Shown: positions 33,949 to 44,775 of the stretch, piece after piece
How the letters are laid out: every line of letters starts with the position of its first letter
Position numbering within the stretch: position 1 is the first letter of the stretch
Assembly: GCF_000685015.1 (NCBI RefSeq)
Contig: NZ_BAYA01000004.1
Location: 1-64,000 of the forward strand
From: Paraburkholderia bannensis NBRC 103871
GTDB taxonomy: Bacteria > Pseudomonadota > Gammaproteobacteria > Burkholderiales > Burkholderiaceae
Reading direction: 5' to 3'
DNA length: 64,000 nt
Translations under genes and position numbers: made by a program
Notes under the pieces: generated by a model
Told to the model about the DNA's origin: nothing
Seen by the model: the letters and a program-made list of their open reading frames with translations, nothing else
Databases searched by the model: none

Positions 33949-35301
33949 TCAAATCGCAGCGCCACCATTCGTCTGGCGATCGGAATTGCGCGCGGCCACG
34001 ACAATCGCGGCACCCGCATGCGAGCGGTTCGAACCCGCTCGCGCGAATGCTGGCCACGCGAGGCCCGCGCACGCCGCTGCGCCAAGCCACACAGCAGTCC
34101 AACCCTGGGCCGCGAGCAGCATCGGAATGAGAGAGGGCGCTAGCCAGAAGGCGATAAACGCGCCCGTGTTGCCCATCGCCAGCGCGCTGCCCACGCGGCC
34201 GTCGCCTGCAAGCGTCGCGAGCTCGGTGTAGGCGACGCCATGCCATGCCGATGCGGCGATGCCACCCGCCGCCAGCAGCACGGATAGCCCGATCAAGACA
34301 GGCAAGGGCAAGTCCATCGCCGCATGAACGGTGTGCGCGCACCAGGCCGTGGACGCCGCCAGCGCGACGAACAACACGACAGTAAGCGCCGCGCATAGAC
34401 GCAGATAGACACTGCGATTGCCGCGCCGGTCAGTCCAGCGCCCGCTCCAGACACGCATGACTGCCGCACCGATCTGCACCGCCGCCAGCACCGCGCCGGT
34501 TGCCTCGCTCCTTACATGGCCGAAATCGTGCAAGAAGACGCTTGCAAACGTGATCACGGCGACCTGGGGCATGCAGAGCGCCGCGATGCCGCCGACCATG
34601 CGCCAGACCTCCCCGCGCAGTAATGGCGAACGCGCAGGCTTTGCGGCGTCAGGCGACGGGTTCGCAACAGGCTGCTGCTCGTCGACCACGGGTTCGCGCA
34701 CCCAGATAATCGTGAGGATTACCGATAGAAAGCACATCGCGGCGAGCGCGCCATAGACCCACATGAACCCCGCATGGGCAGCAAGCGCCGGCAACAGCAG
34801 TGCGCCCATGCCCGCGCCCGCAGGCACCGCCGTCTGCCGGATGCTCATGGCAAGGCCACGCTCCTTTGGCCCAAACCAGGCCATGACGGCGCGTCCACTC
34901 GATCCGTTGACACTGCCGCCCAGCAGTCCGACGGCGAGAAAGCCCGCCGCCAGCGCATGCGTGCCCGGCACATAAGCCGCCGTGGGCGAAACCCAGATGG
35001 CCATGGCGACAAGCGCTGCCATCGTCGAAGCCAGCCCCAACAGCAGCACGCGCCGGTCGCCCCATCGGTCAGTTAGCAGTCCCCATGGCAATTCGCTGAG
35101 CACGATGCCGAGTCCGAGCATGCCGAGCACGATTCCGAGCTCCCCCGTTCCGATCCCGTAAGCGGGGCGTAACGACACCGCCGTCGCCGGAATCCCCGAA
35201 AACGCCGCCGCAAAACTCGCATTGGCCACCACGCCGACACTCAATACCTTCCAGCGATGCGACGCCCGACGCCCCATTGCCTGTTCCATCGCGTGCTCCA
35301 T
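33949..35301 (-). CDS. Major facilitator superfamily transporter
   Basis: 450 residues from ATG 35301, chosen because GGAG lies six bases upstream. In-frame ATG 35334 lacks a site. Twelve hydrophobic spans, MFS motif A variant LTDRWGDRRVLLLG, an internal soluble loop around residue 220 (VDEQQPVANPSPDAAKPA) and SGRWTDRRGNR between halves. Resembles CynX/NimT- and oxalate/formate-like sugar or anion porters, but the substrate is not clear. Divergent from a LysR gene, which likely regulates it. Confidence 0.88.
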   Translation of the reverse strand: MEHAMEQAMGRRASHRWKVLSVGVVANASFAAAFSGIPATAVSLRPAYGIGTGELGIVLGMLGLGIVLSELPWGLLTDRWGDRRVLLLGLASTMAALVAMAIWVSPTAAYVPGTHALAAGFLAVGLLGGSVNGSSGRAVMAWFGPKERGLAMSIRQTAVPAGAGMGALLLPALAAHAGFMWVYGALAAMCFLSVILTIIWVREPVVDEQQPVANPSPDAAKPARSPLLRGEVWRMVGGIAALCMPQVAVITFASVFLHDFGHVRSEATGAVLAAVQIGAAVMRVWSGRWTDRRGNRSVYLRLCAALTVVLFVALAASTAWCAHTVHAAMDLPLPVLIGLSVLLAAGGIAASAWHGVAYTELATLAGDGRVGSALAMGNTGAFIAFWLAPSLIPMLLAAQGWTAVWLGAAACAGLAWPAFARAGSNRSHAGAAIVVAARNSDRQTNGGAAI

Positions 35302-35384
35302 GACCGTCTCCAGAAATACGTTGACTGCGGCCATGCTAAAGGCGCACTATCCATCGGAAAAGCGGGAATATTAAATCGACATCA

Positions 35385-35397
35385 TCGGAAATTCCGA
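35385..35397. promoter_or_regulatory. Candidate LysR binding palindrome between MFS and LysR genes
   Basis: TCGGAA-A-TTCCGA is perfect. A further TCGGAA half-site is at 35354-35359, 31 bases (three helical turns) away. Typical layout of LTTR recognition and activation sites in a divergent gap. Confidence 0.45.
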
Positions 35398-35427
35398 AAC
35401 ATCAGCAGCGCCAGGGCCAGTATCGAC

Positions 35428-36333
35428 ATGAACGCACGCGGTCTCGATCTCGCGCAGTTGCGCACTTTTCTCGCTGTGACGGAAGCAGGCAGCGTTTCGG
35501 GCGCCGCTGAGCGGATTTTTCTTTCGCAGTCGTCGGTGAGCGAGCAGTTGAAGAAGCTGGAGGAGCGCATCGGCCAGCCGCTATTCGTGCGCAGCAAGCA
35601 TGGCGTCGCGCACACGCCCGCGGGCGCGAAGCTCGCGGCGCACGCGCACCGCATCGTCGCCATGTGCGACGCCGCGTTCGACGACATGCTCGGGCGCTCG
35701 CTCGATGGCGAACTGCGTCTCGCGATCACCGACTACTACCGGCCACACGACGTGGCCGCGATCATCCGGCGCTTCGCGAGCCAGCACCCGCGGCTGCGAC
35801 TGCACGTGACCGTGCTGCCGAGCGCGACGATCGACGCGAGCGCGCACGACAACGTATTCGACATCGGCCTGTCGCTGCGCGTCGTCGCTGCGTTGCCACG
35901 CCGCGCCTCGGCGCGCGCCGATGACGCAAGCGGGCGCCAGAGCACCGTGATTCGGCGCGAGAAGCTGCTGTGGGTCGGCGCGCACGAGACGCTGCGCGAG
36001 CATGCCTCGCTCGCGCCGCCGTGGCCGCTCGTGCTGCTGCCCTCGACGTGCCAGTTGCAGCGTTACGTGGTGAAGCTGCTCGAACGCGAACGCATGCCGT
36101 ATCTGATTTCGCATTCGGCGTCGGGCGTCGCCGGACTGCAGTTGGCGCTCAAGGCGGGACTGGGGATTTCGTGCCTGAACGAATCGGCGATTGGCGAGGG
36201 CGTGCAAGCCTGCCCGGCTTCGTTCGGCCTGCCGGCGCTGCCGGCGGCGGAGTTTCATCTGCTGCCGGGGCGGCCCGGCGAGAGCGCGCAGGTGAGCCAT
36301 GCACGCGAGGCACTCGCGGCCCTGCTCGGTTGA
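35428..36333 (+). CDS. LysR-family transcriptional regulator divergent from the MFS transporter
   Basis: 301 residues from ATG 35428 (MNARGLDLAQLRTFLAVTEAG). The frame is open upstream, but this start fits the family. HTH: VSGAAERIFLSQSSVSEQLK, then KLEERIGQPLFVR. Substrate domain follows with LRLAITDYY and a C-terminal ISHSASGVAGLQLALKAGLG. The recognition helix with SQSSVSEQLK resembles NhaR/ArgP-like LTTRs. It most likely controls the MFS gene and itself. Confidence 0.92.
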   Translation: MNARGLDLAQLRTFLAVTEAGSVSGAAERIFLSQSSVSEQLKKLEERIGQPLFVRSKHGVAHTPAGAKLAAHAHRIVAMCDAAFDDMLGRSLDGELRLAITDYYRPHDVAAIIRRFASQHPRLRLHVTVLPSATIDASAHDNVFDIGLSLRVVAALPRRASARADDASGRQSTVIRREKLLWVGAHETLREHASLAPPWPLVLLPSTCQLQRYVVKLLERERMPYLISHSASGVAGLQLALKAGLGISCLNESAIGEGVQACPASFGLPALPAAEFHLLPGRPGESAQVSHAREALAALLG

Positions 36334-36355
36334 GCGAGCCGCGAATCGACGCAGA

Positions 36356-37327
36356 TCAGCCTGCGGCTTTGACGAGATCGGCGAAACGCAGCAAATCGAC
36401 ATTGCCGCCCGAAATCACGATGCCGACGCGCTTGCCGCGCACATCCACCTTGCGGTGCAGAACCGCCGCGGCTGCGAGGCAACCGGTCGGCTCGACGACA
36501 AGCTTCATGCGACTCGCGAAGAACTTCATCGTCTCGACGAGTTCGGCGTCGCTCACGGTGACGATTTCCTGCACGCGCTCGCGGATCACCGCGAAGGTGT
36601 AGTGGCCGAGGTGCTGCGTCTGCGCGCCATCGGCAATCGTCTTGGGCGTGTCGATGTGCACGATCTCGCCCGACTGGAAACTGCGCTGGCCGTCGTTGCC
36701 CGCTTCCGGCTCCACGCCAATCACCGTGCAGCGCGGCGCGAGCGCATGCGCCACCGTCGCGCAGCCCGACAGCAGCCCGCCGCCGCCCAGCGGCGTGAGC
36801 AGCACGTCCAGCTCGCCCGCCTCCTCGAACAGTTCCTTGGCCGCCGTGCCCTGCCCCGCCATCACATGCGGGTGGTCGTACGGCGGAATCAGCGTGAGGC
36901 CGCGCTCGTCGGCCAGGCGCTTGCCGAGCGCTTCGCGGTCTTCGGTATAGCGGTCGTAGAACACGACTTCGCCGCCGTAACCGCGCGTGGCTTCGACTTT
37001 CACCGCGGGGGCGTCGTGCGGCATCACGATCACAGCCTTCACGCCGAGCAGTTGCGCCGATAGTGCGATCGCCTGCGCATGATTGCCCGACGAGAACGTG
37101 ATCACGCCGCCCTGCTTCTGCTCGGGCGTGAACTGCGCGATGGCGTTGTAGGCGCCACGGAACTTGAACGCGCCCATGCGCTGGAAGTTCTCGCACTTGA
37201 AGAACAGCTCCGCGCCTGCCAGCGCATTCGCGGTGCGCGAGGTCATGACGGGCGTGCGATGCGCGACGCCGCGAATGCGCTCGTGCGCGGCGGCGACGTC
37301 TTCGAAGGTGATCGGCAAGGTGCTCAT
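36356..37327 (-). CDS. Threo-3-hydroxyaspartate ammonia-lyase / serine-threonine dehydratase family
   Basis: 323 residues, fold-type II PLP enzyme. PLP Lys K55 in GAFKFRGAYNA, SSGNHAQAIAL, the glycine loop LGGGGLLSG and a C-terminal SGGNVD. The short length without an ACT domain and sequences FKCENFQRMGAFK, VEPTGCLAAAA are typical for threo-3-hydroxyaspartate dehydratases and serine racemases. It would release ammonia and oxaloacetate from hydroxyaspartate (or act on serine/threonine). ATG 37327 overlaps the stop of the DauR-type regulator (ATGA). Confidence 0.9.
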   Translation of the reverse strand: MSTLPITFEDVAAAHERIRGVAHRTPVMTSRTANALAGAELFFKCENFQRMGAFKFRGAYNAIAQFTPEQKQGGVITFSSGNHAQAIALSAQLLGVKAVIVMPHDAPAVKVEATRGYGGEVVFYDRYTEDREALGKRLADERGLTLIPPYDHPHVMAGQGTAAKELFEEAGELDVLLTPLGGGGLLSGCATVAHALAPRCTVIGVEPEAGNDGQRSFQSGEIVHIDTPKTIADGAQTQHLGHYTFAVIRERVQEIVTVSDAELVETMKFFASRMKLVVEPTGCLAAAAVLHRKVDVRGKRVGIVISGGNVDLLRFADLVKAAG

Positions 37328-38022
37328 GGTCGGTGCTCGCTGGGCAGGTAGGAATAGACGGTCGGGCGCGCCACGCCGAGCGTGCGTGCGACTTCGGCAA
37401 GCGCGTGACGCAGGTTCAGGTGGCCGCTTTCGGCAAGTTCGCGCACGGCGTCGCGGCGCTGCGCGAGCGTCATGCCGATGGGCGTGGTGTTGCGCGCGGC
37501 GGCAAAGCGTTCGAGCGCGGCGCGGATCGTTTCGCGCGCCTCGCCGCTCGTGTGCGGCGCGAGCGTTTCGGCGACCGGTGCCGCCGCGCCGGTCTGCATC
37601 AGCTGGCCGAGGCCCGCCGTGACCGCGCCGAGCAGCGACACGTCCATGTTCAGGCAGATGGCCGCGACGCACTCGCCCGCGCTGTTCTTCAGGCCGATGG
37701 AGGTGCTTTTGACGGGACGCCCGTCCGGGAAGCGATTCGGGTAGTTGGCGACGACATCGGGGAAGCCAGGGTCAGCGATCCGCGCGAGACCCATTTCGGT
37801 GGCGGCGTCGCCAATCTGCCGACCCGACAGATTGTTGGCGATGGCGACGACCGATTGGTCGGGCGTCGTGAGGTCGTGCAGCAGGACTTCGACAAGCGGC
37901 GCGAGCGTCTGGCCGAGCGCCTCGACGATCTTGCGGCCCTCGCGCAAGAGGAGCTGGTTTTCGTGTTGCTGCTGTTCGTGCGCACTGGCAGCGGGTCTGG
38001 CTGGCTTCGTCATGAGTGACAT
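37324..38022 (-). CDS. DauR/YheO-type transcriptional regulator (PAS_6 plus HTH_22)
   Basis: 232 residues. N-terminal YheO-like PAS domain (LAPLVEVLLHDLTTPDQSVVAI, VKSTSIGLKNSAGECVAAICLNMD) and a C-terminal HTH (MTLAQRRDAVRELAESGHLN, ALAEVARTLGVARPTVYSYL). DauR of Pseudomonas represses D-arginine use. Relatives often control amino-acid dehydratases. Coupled to the downstream dehydratase. ATG at 38022 or 38013; both overlap or touch a perfect inverted repeat, suggesting autoregulation. Confidence 0.9.
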   Translation of the reverse strand: MSLMTKPARPAASAHEQQQHENQLLLREGRKIVEALGQTLAPLVEVLLHDLTTPDQSVVAIANNLSGRQIGDAATEMGLARIADPGFPDVVANYPNRFPDGRPVKSTSIGLKNSAGECVAAICLNMDVSLLGAVTAGLGQLMQTGAAAPVAETLAPHTSGEARETIRAALERFAAARNTTPIGMTLAQRRDAVRELAESGHLNLRHALAEVARTLGVARPTVYSYLPSEHRP

Positions 38023-38047
38023 TTTGACGGTTTACGACAAAATGTCA
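38017..38047. promoter_or_regulatory. Perfect 10-bp inverted repeat at the regulator start, likely operator
   Basis: TGACATTTTG (38017-38026) and CAAAATGTCA (38038-38047), 11-base spacer, so centres of the half-sites are two helical turns apart. The left arm includes the ATG at 38022. Expected of an autoregulator's operator covering the promoter/translation start. Confidence 0.6.
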
Positions 38048-38065
38048 AATCACTTCGAAAAGCTG

Positions 38066-38188
38066 CTATCTGGCAAGCAAACGTCGGACGAAAGCGGCGA
38101 CAAGACTGAGCGCCGAGGCGCGTGAGGAAGACGCTGAAGCAGGAATCTGCTGCAGGCGGGTGAGGTCGATAAGCGGGCTGGGACTCAT
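38066..38188 (-). CDS. Possible 40-residue small protein upstream of the DauR-type gene
   Basis: ATG 38188 has CGGAG eight bases upstream. The 40 codons end TAG at 38066. The C-terminal half (ALSLVAAFVRRLLAR) could form an amphipathic or membrane helix. No family is recognised. It sits between the ssb terminator and the inverted repeat and could be a leader or small membrane protein. The evidence is only the ribosome site and composition. Confidence 0.25.
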   Translation of the reverse strand: MSPSPLIDLTRLQQIPASASSSRASALSLVAAFVRRLLAR

Positions 38189-38289
38189 GGCTGGACTCCG
38201 GTGTGGCGCAGCGACGTGCCGCGCTTCAAGGAGATTCAGCTTAGAGATCGCGCTCGCGCGTCTGAATCGGAGGAATACGAAAACCAACG

Positions 38290-38322
38290 AAAAAGCCCTC
38301 GCAGCGGCAAGCTGCGAGGGCT
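38290..38322 (-). terminator. Rho-independent terminator of ssb
   Basis: AGCCCTCGCAGC (38294-38305), loop GGCAA, GCTGCGAGGGCT (38311-38322). On the minus strand it runs into TTTTTCG. About 30 bases after the ssb stop. Confidence 0.9.
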
Positions 38323-38351
38323 CTTAAAAGGGATGCTGCGCGAATGAGCGC

Positions 38352-38897
38352 TTAGAACGGAATATCGTCGTCCATTTCGTCGAAGCCGCCGCCAGCCGGC
38401 GCGCTCGGACGGCTGCCGCCGCTGCTTGCGCCGCCACCGCTCGAACGCGGAGCGCCACCGCCGCCGCCGCCCGACATACGACCGCCGCCGCGCGGTGCCG
38501 ACGATTGCTGGCTGTAGCCGCCGTCATCACCCATGTCCGAGCCTGCCGATGCACCGCCGCCGCTGCGGCCGCCCAGCATCTGCATCTGGTCGGCGACGAT
38601 TTCCGTCGAATAACGGTCGGTGCCGTCTTGCGCCTGCCACTTGCGCGTGCGAATGCGGCCTTCGATATACACCGACGAACCCTTCTTCAGGTATTCCGAG
38701 ACGATCTCGGCCAGACGGCCGAAGAACGACACGCGGTGCCATTCGGTCATTTCCTTGAACTCGCCGGACGCCTTGTCCTTGTAGCGGTCGGTCGTCGCGA
38801 GGCGGATGTTCGCCACGGCGTCGCCGCTCGGCAGATAGCGCACTTCAGGTTCGGCGCCGAGGTTGCCGACGAGGATCACCTTGTTCACGGATGCCAT
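38352..38897 (-). CDS. ssb: Single-stranded DNA-binding protein
   Basis: 181 residues from ATG 38897 with CAGGAGA upstream. OB-fold residues 1-110: [56 protein letters not shown] Gly/Ser-rich disordered linker follows and the C-terminal acidic tip DEMDDDIPF recruits repair and replication partners. The longer glycine-rich linker is usual in Burkholderia. Lies upstream of its own strong terminator and downstream of an MFS gene, as in many relatives where uvrA is also adjacent. Confidence 0.98.
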   Translation of the reverse strand: MASVNKVILVGNLGAEPEVRYLPSGDAVANIRLATTDRYKDKASGEFKEMTEWHRVSFFGRLAEIVSEYLKKGSSVYIEGRIRTRKWQAQDGTDRYSTEIVADQMQMLGGRSGGGASAGSDMGDDGGYSQQSSAPRGGGRMSGGGGGGAPRSSGGGASSGGSRPSAPAGGGFDEMDDDIPF

Positions 38898-39105
38898 GAA
38901 ATTCTCCTGTTGATTCAGTTGCGAGGAGCGGCCGCGCGGTTCGCGCACGCGTTGCAGTCATTGTGCGACTGACGGGCGCGGACCGCCTCCGCGAAATGTG
39001 TAGCTGCGATGCCTGGCTGCGAGCCTTGAGTCTGTGCACGAAAGCGCGCCACATGGCGCACCGCCGCTTCTTACGGATTCAGGCCGGCCAGGCTGATGTC
39101 TGCAC

Positions 39106-40311
39106 TCAGGCCTGTTTCGGCTCAGCCCGCTTGGGCGGGGCCTTCATGTTGGCCGCGATTATAAGCCAGCACGCCACCAGCGCTGAGCAGGTGTAGAACA
39201 CCGCGCTTGCGCCGTCGTGCTTGAGCATCCAGCCGCCCACCACGCCGCCAAGCGCAAGCCCGATCGACTGCGTCGTGTTGTACACGCCCGTAGCCGCGCC
39301 CTTGCGGGTGCCCGGCGCGAGCTTCGACACCAGCGACGGCTGCGACGCCTCCAGAATATTGAAACCGAGGAAGTACACGAAAAGCACCGCCGCCACGATT
39401 GCAATGGTATGCGCAAGCGAGCCGAGCAGAAGCTGGCCGATCAGGATAAGCCCAATGGCCGATACCACTACCGCCTTCATCTTGCCCTTCTTCTCCGCCG
39501 CAATGATGGCAGGCACCATCAGCACAAAAGACAGGCCCATGACAGGCAGGTAAATCTTCCAGTGCGCGGCGACCGGCAGGCCCGCATCGACGAGCAGGCG
39601 CGGCACCACGAGGAACAGCGCCGTCTGCGTGGCATGCAGCACCAGCACGCCGAAGTTCAGGCGCAACAACTCGACGTTGTGCAGGACTTCGGAGAACGGC
39701 GCGCGCACATGCACGGGCCGGGGCGCATCGGGCACCACCCACAGCACCACGCCCACGGCGACGATCGAGAAAATCCCCACCAGCGTGAACAGGCCGCTCA
39801 TGCCGAGCCAGTGGAACACGACCGGCGCGCCGACGATCGCCACGGCGAACGACAGGCCGATCGAGCCGCCCACCATCGCCATGGCCTTGGTGCGGTTCTG
39901 CTCGGAGGTCAGGTCGGCGATGAAGGCGAGCACGGCGGACGACACCGCGCCCATGCCCTGGATCACCCGGCCGACGATGATCCACGTCATGTCATGCGCG
40001 CCTGCCGCGACAAAGCTGCCGATCGCGAAGATCACGAGGCCGGCGGCGATCACGGGCTTGCGCCCGACCTTGTCGGAGATCCAGCCATAGAAGATATACA
40101 GAAGCGATTGCGTGACGCCATACGCGCCAAGCGCAATGCCGACGAGCAGCACGTTGTCGCCGCCGGGAATAGTTTTCGCGTAGACCGAAAACACCGGCAT
40201 GATCATGAACAGGCCCAGCATGCGCAGCGCGAAGATCGCGGCAAGCGACACGGTCGCGCGCACTTCGGGCGCGCTCATGCGTGAAGAGGTAGCGGGTGAG
40301 TTGGAGGACAT
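39106..40311 (-). CDS. MFS transporter (YajR-like) next to uvrA
   Basis: 401 residues, 12 spans, motif A ISDKVGRKPVIAAG, GRVIQGMGAVSSAVLAFIADLT and YNTTQSIGLALGGVVGGW. This transporter between ssb and uvrA is a conserved neighbourhood in Betaproteobacteria. The substrate is unknown, and drug or sugar efflux is usually assumed for the group. Divergent from uvrA. The 208 bases between it and ssb show no gene. Confidence 0.9.
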   Translation of the reverse strand: MSSNSPATSSRMSAPEVRATVSLAAIFALRMLGLFMIMPVFSVYAKTIPGGDNVLLVGIALGAYGVTQSLLYIFYGWISDKVGRKPVIAAGLVIFAIGSFVAAGAHDMTWIIVGRVIQGMGAVSSAVLAFIADLTSEQNRTKAMAMVGGSIGLSFAVAIVGAPVVFHWLGMSGLFTLVGIFSIVAVGVVLWVVPDAPRPVHVRAPFSEVLHNVELLRLNFGVLVLHATQTALFLVVPRLLVDAGLPVAAHWKIYLPVMGLSFVLMVPAIIAAEKKGKMKAVVVSAIGLILIGQLLLGSLAHTIAIVAAVLFVYFLGFNILEASQPSLVSKLAPGTRKGAATGVYNTTQSIGLALGGVVGGWMLKHDGASAVFYTCSALVACWLIIAANMKAPPKRAEPKQA

Positions 40312-40509
40312 CGGAGCGTTTTGTGATTAGGCCGCCGCTGCCCGCCGGTCGCGCGCGCCGATGGCGCCGACCGTGGCCCGGCGCACAGGCCTGGGTCGCA
40401 TGCAAGAGCTGTCGATTCGCTTGCAGGGCCCGCGTGAGATGCGTCAGGCGCACGTCAGGACCCTTTCAAAGACCGTCAGCAAGCCGTAACGGCGGTCTGG
40501 AAAAGTCGT

Positions 40510-40515
40510 TATAGT
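40510..40515 (+). promoter_or_regulatory. Likely -10 box of uvrA
   Basis: TATAGT 34 bases before the uvrA ATG. No good -35 and no clear LexA box (CTGT-N8-ACAG) was found in 40312-40548, so SOS control of uvrA here is not supported by eye. Confidence 0.35.
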
Positions 40516-40548
40516 AGCAGGTTTAGCCTCCCTTTCTCCCGCAGGTTC

Positions 40549-43449
<2,901 letters not shown>

Positions 43450-43460
43450 TCGGGCGCGGG

Positions 43461-43496
43461 ATCGGGCAAAGAATCGGGCAAAAAATCGGGCAACAA
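43461..43496 (+). repeat. Three 12-bp tandem repeats after uvrA
   Basis: ATCGGGCAAAGA, ATCGGGCAAAAA, ATCGGGCAACAA in direct succession, beginning 11 bases past the uvrA stop. The core TCGGGCAA also ends the uvrA coding sequence, so the array looks like a local amplification of the gene's tail. Confidence 0.8.
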
Positions 43497-43536
43497 GCAG
43501 CGCAGTGCACCAATAAAGCTGCGCACACAACGGGAC

Positions 43537-43564
43537 GGGGGCCGCGAGCCCCCAGGGTCTGGGG
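43537..43564 (+). promoter_or_regulatory. Two overlapping, mutually exclusive hairpins before the PerM-type gene
   Basis: GGGGGC-CGCGA-GCCCCC (43537-43553) and CCCCAG-GGT-CTGGGG (43550-43564) share C residues, so only one can form. They end 16 bases before the ATG at 43581. Could be a uvrA 3' structure or a leader control element. Confidence 0.35.
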
Positions 43565-43580
43565 ACGGAATAGACGCAAC

Positions 43581-44678
43581 ATGGCCAAGCGCAACGAAGC
43601 GACCGACACGGCGGACGACAAGCAGCAGGTGCGCGACCTGCGGCCGAGGCCCGTGCGGCTCACGAGCGACATGAGCCTGCCGAAGCTTTCGGCGGTGGAG
43701 ATCGGCAGCTATCTGGCCGCGCTCGGCGGCATGTGGGCGGTGCTGCATCTCAATCTGCTCGGCGCCCTGCTCGCGGGGATGCTGGTCTATCAGCTCGTGC
43801 ACACGATTTCGCCGCTGATCGAGCGGCGCATGTCGAGCAGCCGCGCGCGCTGGCTGTCGGTCGTGCTGGTGTCGATTGTGATCGTGGGCGTGCTGACTGG
43901 CCTCACGGTGGGCGTGATCGAGCAGTTCGAAAACGACGTGCCGAGCGTGCAGAAGGTCATGGCGCAGATGATGACCTTCGTCGACCAGGCGCGCGGGCGC
44001 ATTCCCGACGCCATCGCCTCCTATCTGCCCGTGGACGTCGCGCAGATGAAGCTCAAGGCGCTCGCGCTGATGCACGAGCACGCCACGCAGCTTGGCCAGG
44101 GCGGCAAGAACGCGGCGCGCATCCTCGGGCATATCGTGATCGGCATGATCATCGGCGCGATCATCGCGATTGGCGCACAGAAGAACGCCACGCGGCTGCC
44201 GCTATCGACGGCGTTTGTCGCACGCGTGTCGCGTTTCGCCGATGCGTTCCGCCGCATCGTGTTCGCACAGGTGAAGATCTCGGCGATCAACACGGTGTTC
44301 ACCGGGCTGTTCCTGCTGCTGGTGCTGCCGGTGGTTCACGCGCCGCTGCCGCTCGCGAAGATGCTGGTGGTGGTGACATTCGTGGTGGGGCTGCTGCCGG
44401 TGATCGGCAACCTGATTTCGAACACGCTGATCGTGGCGATCGCGCTCACGGTCAGCCTGCCGGCGGCGGTGACGGCGCTGGCGTTCCTGATCGTGATTCA
44501 CAAGCTCGAATACTTCCTGAACGCACGTATCGTCGGCGGCCAGATCGAGGCGCGCACGTGGGAACTGCTGACGGCGATGCTGGTGATGGAAGCCGCGTTC
44601 GGCATCCAGGGCGTGATCGCCGCGCCGATTTTCTACGCGTATATCAAGCGCGAGCTGATTTATCTGCGGCTGGTTTGA
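43581..44678 (+). CDS. AI-2E/PerM-family membrane protein
   Basis: 365 residues. A 30-residue polar N-terminus, then paired hydrophobic spans (IGSYLAALGGMWAVLHL, LLGALLAGMLVYQLVH), a central soluble part and the family core QVKISAINTVFTGLFLLLVL, VGLLPVIGNLISNTLIV and EYFLNARIVGG near the C-terminus. Family members include TqsA, PerM and Na+/H+ antiporters, so the function here is open. Follows uvrA after 131 bases. Confidence 0.88.
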   Translation: MAKRNEATDTADDKQQVRDLRPRPVRLTSDMSLPKLSAVEIGSYLAALGGMWAVLHLNLLGALLAGMLVYQLVHTISPLIERRMSSSRARWLSVVLVSIVIVGVLTGLTVGVIEQFENDVPSVQKVMAQMMTFVDQARGRIPDAIASYLPVDVAQMKLKALALMHEHATQLGQGGKNAARILGHIVIGMIIGAIIAIGAQKNATRLPLSTAFVARVSRFADAFRRIVFAQVKISAINTVFTGLFLLLVLPVVHAPLPLAKMLVVVTFVVGLLPVIGNLISNTLIVAIALTVSLPAAVTALAFLIVIHKLEYFLNARIVGGQIEARTWELLTAMLVMEAAFGIQGVIAAPIFYAYIKRELIYLRLV

Positions 44679-44717
44679 AGCCACGTAGTTTGAAGCCGCG
44701 TAGTTTGAAACCGCATA
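44673..44717 (+). repeat. Three 15-bp tandem repeats over the stop codon of the PerM-type gene
   Basis: GTTTGAAGCCACGTA, GTTTGAAGCCGCGTA, GTTTGAAACCGCATA; the first unit contains the TGA stop (44676-44678). Each unit brings a TGA in the same frame spacing of 15 bases but only the first is in the gene frame register to stop it. Confidence 0.8.
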
Positions 44718-44727
44718 GCGCGATGAA

Positions 44728-44754
44728 AAATGGCCCCGAAGGGGCCATTTTTTT
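44728..44754. terminator. Bidirectional terminator between the PerM-type gene and purU
   Basis: AAATGGCCCC-GAA-GGGGCCATTT followed by T's, and preceded by A's, so it can end both convergent transcripts. Confidence 0.9.
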
Positions 44755-44775
44755 CGTCACAACCGTGCGCTCAAA

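Noticed and set aside
40312..40548. LexA/SOS box upstream of uvrA
   Set aside because: Looked for CTGT-N8-ACAG and close variants by eye and found none.
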